Source of the DNA: DATLAN01 sp035527455
GTDB lineage: Bacteria > Planctomycetota > Planctomycetia > Pirellulales > Thermoguttaceae
Assembly (NCBI GenBank): GCA_035527455.1
Contig: DATLAN010000597.1
Location: 1 to 10,495 of the forward strand
DNA length: 10,495 nt
Direction: 5' to 3'
The notes beneath the pieces were generated by a model that made no database searches, was not told the origin of the DNA, and was given only the letters and a program-made list of their open reading frames with translations. The position numbers and the translations under genes are program-made. Shown piece by piece: positions 5,107-10,495 of this stretch (its first letter is position 1; the number at the start of each line of letters is the position of its first letter).

Positions 5107-6525
5107 CTACAGACAGCGCAGAAACACCACCAGGTCCTTCTTCTCTTCTTTCGTCAGCCGGGTCTCGAGGATCTGATCGTGGAACTCCACCGTGTCTTCC
5201 AGCGTCAGCAGCCGGCCGTCGTGCAGGTAGGGGGGCGAATCCTTGATCCCGCGCAGCGTGAAGACCTTGATCGGCCCATCGGCGGCGGCCATGCGGCCGT
5301 TGACCATCTGCGGCTTGAAGAACCGCTCGGCTTGCAGGTTGTGCATGGAGTTGTCCGTGTAGTACGGCGCAGGGTGACAGACGCCGCACCGGCCCTTCGC
5401 GAAGAAAACCGCCTGGCCGCGCAGCTCCGACTCGGTCGCCTTCTCTCGGTCCAACGTGCCGAAGATATCGAGCTTCGGGGCGGGCGGAAAGCCCAGGATC
5501 GACATGAACTCGGCCATGAAATGGACCTGGCTGCCACGCTCCAGGACGTTCACGCCCTTCTTGGTCGCGATCACCGGATCGCCGTCGAAATAGGCGGCCC
5601 GCTGCTCGAACTCAGTGAAGTCTTCGATGCTCTTTAGCGCCCGTTGCGACCCGAACAGCCGCTGCACGTTCACGCCCCGAAGCGAGGGCGTGTCGAGCCG
5701 ATGCCGGAACTCCTGCGGGCGGATGTCGCCGACCAGGTGCGTGGTGGCGTTGGTGTGTCCGTTGACGTGGCAGTCGAAGCAGGTGACTCCCAGACTGGGC
5801 TTCAGGCTGCGTCGATCCGTGGTGGCGTTGAATTGCTGCTGGGGAAACGGCGTGACCAGCAGCCGCAAGCCCTCGAGTTGCTTGGGGTTCAAGATGCCGT
5901 CGAACATCTGGTAGTAATTGGCGATGGTCACGATCTGCCCCTGCGACACGTCGCCCAAGTCGGTTCGCGTCGTCAGGTAGATCGGCGGGGGAAACTCCGG
6001 CAGGAAATGCTCGGGCAGGTCGAAGTCCAGATCGAAACGCGTCAGATCGCGGCCGTCCTGACGCTTGATCGCGTCGATGTGATGTTTGGGGAACAGCATG
6101 CCGCCCTCCGGGTGGTTCGGGTGCGGCAGCGGGAGAAAGCCTTTCGGCCACAAGCCCTTCTCGCGGATCTCCTCGGGCGCCATGGCCGCCAGATCTTCCC
6201 AGGACTTCACGCCCGGCGGCAGCTTCACCCGGATGCCCTCTTGAACGGGCTTACCCCGCGACATGGTCACGCCGCGAGCGGGGCGATTGCTCAGGTCGTA
6301 GCGCTCGCCGAGCAACTTCATCTGTCGCTCCATGATCTGGGGCTTCGCGGCTTCCATGCGTTGAACAACGCTCTGGAAATCCTCGGTGACGACCACCGGG
6401 GCATAGCTGGTCGACCGGCCCTGTTGGGCTTCGAGGGCCTTGGAAGCCAGTTCCCCCGCGCCGACCACGAGACCGACAAGAATCGCCAGTGCGATTCCGG
6501 CACGAACGACTTTAGCGTGATTCAC
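5107..6525 (-). CDS. Di-heme cytochrome c, CCP/MauG-like
   Basis: A 472-residue exported or membrane-tethered c-type cytochrome of the di-heme cytochrome c peroxidase/MauG superfamily. Residues about 6-26 (VVRAG then IALAILVGLVVGAG) form a signal peptide or anchor for the periplasmic side. Two heme sites are seen, CFDCH (249-253) and CGVCH (380-384). The C-terminal part carries FTLRGIKDSPPYLHDGRLLTLEDTVEFH (shown by its key parts TLRGI, PPYLHDG and TLEDTVEFH, 423-449), typical of the peroxidase fold. Residues about 100-240 are a long extension before the first heme. The GTG at 6525 is chosen because GGGAGG lies 8 bases upstream and the next codons give a clean signal segment. An upstream in-frame start at 6627 has no such site. 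It is transcribed alone, divergently from the oxidoreductase. The role could be peroxide reduction or oxidation of another substrate. Confidence 0.87.
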   Translation of the reverse strand: MNHAKVVRAGIALAILVGLVVGAGELASKALEAQQGRSTSYAPVVVTEDFQSVVQRMEAAKPQIMERQMKLLGERYDLSNRPARGVTMSRGKPVQEGIRVKLPPGVKSWEDLAAMAPEEIREKGLWPKGFLPLPHPNHPEGGMLFPKHHIDAIKRQDGRDLTRFDLDFDLPEHFLPEFPPPIYLTTRTDLGDVSQGQIVTIANYYQMFDGILNPKQLEGLRLLVTPFPQQQFNATTDRRSLKPSLGVTCFDCHVNGHTNATTHLVGDIRPQEFRHRLDTPSLRGVNVQRLFGSQRALKSIEDFTEFEQRAAYFDGDPVIATKKGVNVLERGSQVHFMAEFMSILGFPPAPKLDIFGTLDREKATESELRGQAVFFAKGRCGVCHPAPYYTDNSMHNLQAERFFKPQMVNGRMAAADGPIKVFTLRGIKDSPPYLHDGRLLTLEDTVEFHDQILETRLTKEEKKDLVVFLRCL

Positions 6526-6530
6526 GATCC

Positions 6531-6540
6531 TGTCCTCCCA
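6531..6540 (-). promoter_or_regulatory. Ribosome binding site deciding the cytochrome start
   Basis: On the - strand TGGGAGGACA lies just before the GTG at 6525-6523, with GGAGG about 8 bases from it. This settles the GTG start over the longer frame beginning at 6627. Confidence 0.7.
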
Positions 6541-6633
6541 CTTAGCGGCAAGAAACGGAGAATAACGATGTTTCGTATGCGCGAACGGAGCTTCGTCGGG
6601 GCGAGTTTGCGATCGGATTCGAGTCACACGTCA

Positions 6634-6662
6634 ATTCTACGTTATCCGTTGCGCCGTGCGAA
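6634..6662 (-). promoter_or_regulatory. Candidate promoter for the cytochrome gene
   Basis: On the - strand TTCGCA (6662-6657) and TAGAAT (6639-6634) are separated by 17 bases. Each matches the sigma-70 consensus at four or more positions. The leader would be about 105 bases. It lies at the edge of the hairpin cluster. Confidence 0.35.
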
Positions 6663-6811
6663 CCGAAGCGGAGCTTCGGAAAGGTGGGTTCCCAAGCTGG
6701 AGCTTGGGAACCGGGAAAGTAGGCGTCTCGCTCCGCGAGACGAAGCTACATCTCGCGGAGCGAGATGGCTACTGTACAATCATTTCCCAGCCCCGCTTAG
6801 CTCGGGAACCA
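6663..6811 (+). repeat. Hairpin cluster, palindromic repeat copy B
   Basis: Four perfect stem-loops occur in about 100 bases: CCGAAGC/GCTTCGG with a GGA loop (6663-6679); a 12-bp stem GGTTCCCAAGCT/AGCTTGGGAACC with a GG centre (6687-6712); GTCTCGC/GCGAGAC with a TCC loop (6725-6741); ATCTCGC/GCGAGAT with a GGA loop (6750-6766). A looser TTCCC/GGGAA pair follows (6784-6808) ending in GCTCGGGAACC, a near-copy of an earlier arm. The third and fourth stems are near-identical units in opposite orientation. The set is shared in part with copy A at 5004-5084. It fits a REP-like composite intergenic repeat. No T-tracts are seen. Confidence 0.8.
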
Positions 6812-6853
6812 GGATCAACAACGGCGGGCCTGCCAAATCCTCGACGAAAACGG

Positions 6854-6882
6854 TTGCCCTTTCTCATTCGATCGTCTACGAT
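6854..6882 (+). promoter_or_regulatory. Candidate promoter for the oxidoreductase gene
   Basis: TTGCCC (6854-6859) and TACGAT (6877-6882) are separated by 17 bases, each matching the consensus at four of six positions. The transcript would begin about 30 bases before the ATG. A second TACAAT at 6775-6780 lacks a suitable -35. Confidence 0.4.
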
Positions 6883-6910
6883 CAGAGGCGAATGTCAACC
6901 GCCTTTCCTC

Positions 6911-6916
6911 GGAGGA
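6911..6916 (+). promoter_or_regulatory. Ribosome binding site deciding the oxidoreductase start
   Basis: GGAGGA lies 5 bases before the ATG at 6922. An in-frame ATG at 6892 would place this site inside the coding region and push the Tat motif away from the N-terminus, so 6922 is preferred. Confidence 0.8.
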
Positions 6917-6921
6917 TCGCC

Positions 6922-8247
6922 ATGAGCCGGAAGATCGACCGCCGCACGTTCACCAAGACAACCGCCGCCGCCACGTTCGGCTTGACGGCCGCCGCCGCGA
7001 CCAGGGTCCGAGGCGCCAACGAGCGGATTCGCCTCGGCTTCATCGGGGTGGCCAATCGGGGCGGCCAACTGATCACCGCGTTCCTCGCCCACGACGATAT
7101 GGAAGTGGTCGCGCTGTGCGACGTCCACGAGCCGACACTGCGGCGGGCCGGCCAGCGCTTCGACGGCAAGGCGGCCTTGCTCTCCGATTTCCGCCGCTTG
7201 ATCGAACGCAAGGACGTCGACGCCGTGGTGATCGCCACGCCCGACCATTGGCACGCCGTACAGACGATCGCCGCTTGCGACGCGGGCAAGGACGTCTACG
7301 TCGAGAAGCCGCTCTCGATCACCATCCACGAAGGCCGGCGGATGGTCGAGGCCGCCCGGCGAAACCAGCGGGTCGTGCAGGTCGGCACGCATCGCCGCAG
7401 CAGCGAACTCTATGCGGAGCTGGCCGGGCTGATCGCCGCGGGGAAGATCGGCAAAGTGACCGTCTCTCGGGCGTACCGCCTGAGCAACATGTACCCCGAA
7501 GGGATCGGCAAAGTCGCACCGAGCAAGCCGCCGGCCGACCTCGATTGGGACATGTGGCTGGGCCCGCGACCGGTCCAGCCGTTCCAAACGAACATCGCTC
7601 CGTACAAGTTCCGCTGGTGGCAGTTGTATTCATCGCAGATGGCCAATTGGGGCGTGCATTATCTCGACGCCGTGCGGTGGCTGACCGGCGAGTTGGCGCC
7701 CGCGTCGGTCTGCGCGATGGGCGGGAAGTTCGCCGTGGACGACGACCGCACCGTGCCCGACACGTTGGAAGTCACCTTCCAGTTCGCCTCCGGCCGGCTG
7801 GCGATCTTCGGGCAGTACGAGGCGTCGGGCAACCCGATGATCCCGCACACGGTGCCGGAGCTTTCTCGGCCCGAGTTGGAGCTGCGCGGCACGCAAAGCA
7901 CGGCCTACATCGGCGGCCGGTCGTTCTACGTCGTGCCCGAGCGGGGTGGGCAGTTCCAGGATAGCACGCGGCGGATGGACCCGATCCAGTCCGAAGCCGC
8001 CGGTGAGAACGACTCGCTGACGGCCGTGCACGCGCGGAACTTCCTCGATTGCGTCAAGTCGCGCGCCAAGCCCAACGCCGACGTCGAGATCGGCCACCGC
8101 TCGACCACGATGAGCCTTCTGGCCAACATCTCGCTGGCCCTCGGGCAGCGGCTGGAGTGGGATGCCCGGACGGAGCGGATCACGAACGTCGAAGAGGCCA
8201 ACGAGTTGCTGCACTACGAATACCGCAAGCCGTGGGTGCTGGAATAA
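6922..8247 (+). CDS. Tat-exported Gfo/Idh/MocA family oxidoreductase
   Basis: A 441-residue NAD(P)-dependent oxidoreductase of the glucose-fructose oxidoreductase/inositol dehydrogenase family, probably acting on a sugar or cyclitol outside the cytoplasm. The N-terminus has a twin-arginine signal (DRRTFTK, R7-R8) followed by an Ala-rich hydrophobic stretch to about residue 31. The Rossmann domain starts LGFIGVANRGG (38-48), with VALCDVHEP (63-71) ending strand 2, ATPDHWH (105-111) and the family EKP motif (E128-K129-P130). The C-terminal domain has DWDMWLGP (208-215) and NWGVHYLD (242-249), with H246 the likely catalytic histidine. The length is usual for the exported planctomycete group. The start is fixed by GGAGGA. 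No operon partner: the cytochrome is divergent, and the next gene has its own promoter-like sequence. Tat export with a bound cofactor is known for this family. The substrate is not evident. Confidence 0.93.
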   Translation: MSRKIDRRTFTKTTAAATFGLTAAAATRVRGANERIRLGFIGVANRGGQLITAFLAHDDMEVVALCDVHEPTLRRAGQRFDGKAALLSDFRRLIERKDVDAVVIATPDHWHAVQTIAACDAGKDVYVEKPLSITIHEGRRMVEAARRNQRVVQVGTHRRSSELYAELAGLIAAGKIGKVTVSRAYRLSNMYPEGIGKVAPSKPPADLDWDMWLGPRPVQPFQTNIAPYKFRWWQLYSSQMANWGVHYLDAVRWLTGELAPASVCAMGGKFAVDDDRTVPDTLEVTFQFASGRLAIFGQYEASGNPMIPHTVPELSRPELELRGTQSTAYIGGRSFYVVPERGGQFQDSTRRMDPIQSEAAGENDSLTAVHARNFLDCVKSRAKPNADVEIGHRSTTMSLLANISLALGQRLEWDARTERITNVEEANELLHYEYRKPWVLE

Positions 8248-8402
8248 GTCGACGTGGGGAGCGCGTCGTAGTCGTCGAATATGGCCTGGCACCAAACACC
8301 CCAGAGTTTACCGCAACGATGTCAAAAACTTACGGCGACGCTGGTGCGTAGAAGGGTTGGCGGCCGGCCGGGCAAAAGCGGGTTTGGGGGTGTGGCCGGC
8401 TG

Positions 8403-8411
8403 TGGTATGAT
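8403..8411 (+). promoter_or_regulatory. Extended -10 promoter for the ABC permease
   Basis: TGGTATGAT is an extended -10 element (TGn plus TATGAT) 51 bases before the start codon. The region where a -35 would sit is only TTTGGG-like, as often seen with extended -10 promoters. The rest of the 8248-8461 gap shows no gene or repeat. Confidence 0.45.
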
Positions 8412-8447
8412 AGGGGATTGGATCGGACCGTGGGCGGTGGTTTGGGA

Positions 8448-8452
8448 AGGAG
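8448..8452 (+). promoter_or_regulatory. Ribosome binding site before a TTG start
   Basis: AGGAG ends 9 bases before the TTG at 8462. No in-frame ATG or GTG lies between, so the gene very probably starts with TTG, giving MLIGPVFNREV. Confidence 0.65.
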
Positions 8453-8461
8453 AATCGTGCG

Positions 8462-10207
8462 TTGCTGATCGGCCCCGTCTTCAATCGGGAGGTTGCCATT
8501 GCCCCCCGGCGGACCCGGCTGTACGTGGCCCGAGCGGCCTATGTGTCGGTCTTGGGGGTGCTGATCGTCACGGCCTGGATGGTGCTGACCGGCACGCAGA
8601 TCGTCCGGGACGTGGGCGATCTGGCCCGATTCGGCAGCATCGTGTTCGGGATTCTGGCCCCGTTGCAGTTGGCCTTGGCGATGTTCTTCTCGGCGATGCT
8701 GGCCGCCAGTGCGGTGGCCCAGGAGAAGGACCGGCGGACGCTGGTGCTGCTGTTGCTGACGAACCTCTCCAACGGCGAATTGGTCCTGGGAAAACTGCTG
8801 GCCAGCCTGCTCCACGTGCTGGTGATGCTGGCGGCCGGGCTGCCGGTGTTCATGCTGCTGGCCTTGCTGGGCGGGGTCTCCTTCGAGCAGATCGGCCGGG
8901 TGTTCGCGGTGACGCTGGTCAGTGTATTGGCCTGCGGCAGCCTGGGATCGACGCTGGCCTTGTGGCGGGAGAAGACCTTCCAGGCGTTGGCCATGACCGT
9001 GCTGGTGCTGGTATTGTGGCTGGCCGTCTGGACGATCGTGGACTTCGGATTCTTGGGCGAGAGTTGGGGGGGGCTTTCCTGCCGGAGTTGGGCGGCCGGG
9101 TTCAGCCCTTGGCACGCCGTGGTCGAAGCCACCCGGCCACAGGTGCACGCGGACCCGGGCCTCGGGCCGCTGGGTAACCCCGTGAATCTGTTCCTGGCGG
9201 TGGGCGTCTCGGTTTCCGTAGCGATCAACGGCCTGGGGATCGCCATGATTCGCGTCTGGAACCCGTCGCGGGAAGCCCGGCGGGCGCAGCCGGACGAGCA
9301 AGCACGTCGGCGGGAGGTTGCCCGAAAACCCCTCCCCACGCGGCGCGTCTGGGACAATCCGATCATCTGGCGGGAGATGCGCACCTGGGCCTATGGGCGG
9401 AAAATCCTGGTGATTCGGCTGGCCTACTTGATGCTGTTCGCGCTGGCGGCCGGCAGCCTGTACGGGATGGTTACAAGCGGCCAGCCGATCAGCACGGCCC
9501 GGGGTGCCGTGGCCCTGGTTCCGCTGTTTCTGCTGAGCCTGGTGCTGGTCAACGCCCAAGCGGTCACCTCGCTGACCAGCGAGCGCGACGGCCGGGCCCT
9601 GGATTTGTTGCTGGTGACGGACCTGACGCCCAAGGAAATCGTGTTCGGCAAGCTGGGCGGCGTGTTCTACAATACCAAGGAGATGGTCGCCTTGCCGATG
9701 CTGCTGTGCGTCTATCTCTGCCTGAGCGGAAATCTGAGCCTGGAGAATCTCGTGTATCTGCTGGGTGGGCTGACCGTGTTGTACCTGTTCGTGGCCACGT
9801 TGGGGATCCACGCCGGGATGCAGTACGGCAATTCCCAGGCGGCGATCGCCACGAGCCTGGGCACGGTCTTCTTTCTCTCGGTCGGCGTGGCGGTGTGCAT
9901 GCGGATGATGGTCGCCTTCAGCGGGTCGTTCCACGCCCAATTTCCGCCGTTCGTGGTCTTCATGCTCGGCGGCGGGATCGGGCTGTATATCGCCTTGGGC
10001 GCGAGGAACCCGTCGGCGGCCATCGGTCTGGCCTCGTTCGTCTGTCCCGTGTTGACCTTTTGGGCAATCACCAGTTTCATGCTCGGCTACACGCTGGGCG
10101 TGTTCCTGGTCACCGCGTTCGCCTACGGCCTGGCCACCGCGGCCATGCTGGTCCCGGCGATCTACGAGTTCGACGTAGCCACCGGCAGGACGACGTTCGA
10201 GGAGTGA
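8462..10207 (+). CDS. ABC-2-type transporter permease, fused double module
   Basis: A 581-residue polytopic membrane protein, by hydrophobicity about 12-14 helices. The pattern fits ABC-2-type permeases, which form the channel of ABC exporters driven by a separate ATPase. No ATPase is in the window. The protein is two homologous halves: GPVFNREVAIAPRRTRLYVAR (split here as GPVFNRE at 4-10, then RLYVARAAY) matches NPIIWRE (299-305) then ILVIRLAY, and AQEKDRRTLVLLLLTNLSNGE (key part EKDRRTL at 88-94) matches SERDGRALDLLLVTDLT (373-389). Both halves carry the ERD/EKD-R-TL-LL-T-L-GK signature after a helix pair, with GK at 110-111 and 396-397. A charged, Arg-rich linker (about 264-297) joins them. 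TTG start with AGGAG. It may export lipids, polymers or peptides, but the substrate is unknown. The gene after it looks unrelated. Confidence 0.85.
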   Translation: MLIGPVFNREVAIAPRRTRLYVARAAYVSVLGVLIVTAWMVLTGTQIVRDVGDLARFGSIVFGILAPLQLALAMFFSAMLAASAVAQEKDRRTLVLLLLTNLSNGELVLGKLLASLLHVLVMLAAGLPVFMLLALLGGVSFEQIGRVFAVTLVSVLACGSLGSTLALWREKTFQALAMTVLVLVLWLAVWTIVDFGFLGESWGGLSCRSWAAGFSPWHAVVEATRPQVHADPGLGPLGNPVNLFLAVGVSVSVAINGLGIAMIRVWNPSREARRAQPDEQARRREVARKPLPTRRVWDNPIIWREMRTWAYGRKILVIRLAYLMLFALAAGSLYGMVTSGQPISTARGAVALVPLFLLSLVLVNAQAVTSLTSERDGRALDLLLVTDLTPKEIVFGKLGGVFYNTKEMVALPMLLCVYLCLSGNLSLENLVYLLGGLTVLYLFVATLGIHAGMQYGNSQAAIATSLGTVFFLSVGVAVCMRMMVAFSGSFHAQFPPFVVFMLGGGIGLYIALGARNPSAAIGLASFVCPVLTFWAITSFMLGYTLGVFLVTAFAYGLATAAMLVPAIYEFDVATGRTTFEE

Positions 10208-10218
10208 TGATGAATTGC

Positions 10219-10227
10219 TGGTATAAT
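10219..10227 (+). promoter_or_regulatory. Extended -10 promoter for the DUF433 gene
   Basis: TGGTATAAT is a perfect extended -10 (TGn-TATAAT) in the short gap after the permease stop. No good -35 lies at the right distance. It would place the start about 25 bases before the ATG, so the gene likely has its own promoter. Confidence 0.55.
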
Positions 10228-10257
10228 CACAGTAGTGGCCACTGAGGAGACATTCCG

Positions 10258-10495
10258 ATGAGTGCTTTGGAGGAAACTCAAGAACTGTTGTCCAAGCTGA
10301 CTCGTGCGGAGAAGGCCCAGGTGCTTCAATGGGTGGTCAACGACCTCGGCGACGCGTTCCCGAGCATCGACAGTAGTCCGGGCATCTGCGGAGGAGAACC
10401 TTGCATCGTCCGAACGAGAATTCCCGTATGGCTGCTGGTGCAGGCCAAGCGATGCGGAACCAGTGAAGCGGATCTGCTGAAGTGCTACCCCACGT
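10258..10495 (+). CDS. DUF433-family protein, partial at window edge (probable antitoxin)
   Basis: The first 79 residues of a protein cut by the window end. Residues about 41-79 match the DUF433 family: CGGEPCIVRTRIPVW (44-58), then LLVQAKRCGTSEADLLKCYP. DUF433 proteins are small and are often encoded just before a PIN-like or DUF5615-type toxin, acting as VapB-like antitoxins that probably bind DNA. That role is inferred. Residues 1-40 are a helical stretch (SALEETQELLSKLTRAEKAQ) common ahead of this domain. The ATG at 10258 is preceded by AGGAG 8 bases upstream and by its own extended -10. About 20 or more residues and any toxin gene lie past the edge. The family is confident from the CGG...TRIPVW motif. 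Confidence 0.85.
   Translation, partial: MSALEETQELLSKLTRAEKAQVLQWVVNDLGDAFPSIDSSPGICGGEPCIVRTRIPVWLLVQAKRCGTSEADLLKCYPT

Noticed and set aside
6526..6627. Longer cytochrome start at 6627
   Set aside because: It would put 34 charged residues before the signal peptide, and the GGGAGG site lies right before the GTG at 6525.
5644..6921. Upstream in-frame extension of the oxidoreductase to 5644
   Set aside because: The region is the antisense of the cytochrome gene and the divergent gap. The Tat signal and GGAGGA site place the start at 6922.
8330..9940. Very long - strand open frame opposite the ABC permease
   Set aside because: Its translation is rich in Gln, His, Arg and Pro as expected for the reverse of a Leu/Val-rich GC-rich gene, with no domain. 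It is a shadow frame.
1..10495. CRISPR array, tRNA or rRNA genes
   Set aside because: No regularly spaced repeats with unique spacers and no tRNA cloverleaf or rRNA-like stretch were seen on either strand. The tandem heptamers have no spacers.

Overview
The window looks like a chromosomal piece of a GC-rich planctomycete, probably a Pirellulales-type relative. The reasons are the families present rather than any database match: a Tat-exported Gfo/Idh/MocA oxidoreductase with the DWDMWLGP motif, a di-heme cytochrome c peroxidase-like protein, a fused two-module ABC-2 permease, TTG and GTG starts, and intergenic DNA crowded with short palindromes and period-7 tandem repeats.

Layout. 1-261: intergenic repeats (G-rich heptamers, telomere-like C-rich arrays, two hairpins). 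262-822 (-): GNAT acetyltransferase. 823-1211: divergent gap with no convincing gene. 1212-2473 (+): two-gene HipS/HipT-type toxin-antitoxin module with no HipB in view. 2486-2619: nested inverted repeat between converging genes. 2628-3482 (-): endonuclease IV (nfo) with all nine metal ligands. 3706-4197 and 4256-4963 (+): a small membrane-anchored protein and a YacP/NYN-type nuclease, separated by a five-copy heptamer repeat. 4964-5106: palindromic repeat. 5107-6525 (-): di-heme cytochrome c protein. 6526-6921: divergent gap with a cluster of four hairpins and candidate promoters for both flanking genes. 6922-8247 (+): Tat-signal Gfo/Idh/MocA oxidoreductase. 8462-10207 (+): large ABC-2-type permease with a clear internal duplication. 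10258 to the edge (+): DUF433-family protein, probably the antitoxin of a toxin-antitoxin pair whose partner lies outside.

How the genes work together. There is no single long operon. The likely functional pairs are hipS-hipT (2-base gap) and the membrane protein plus NYN nuclease (58-base gap). The cytochrome and the oxidoreductase are divergent and both exported or membrane-tethered, but nothing beyond adjacency links them. The window starts a toxin-antitoxin module near each end. The hip genes look less GC-rich than the rest and lie beside the nested inverted repeat, which fits acquisition by transfer.

The most interesting material is non-coding: three period-7 repeat arrays, a 134-base nested palindrome, and inverted copies of one palindromic repeat flanking the cytochrome gene. 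The coding genes all fall into known families.
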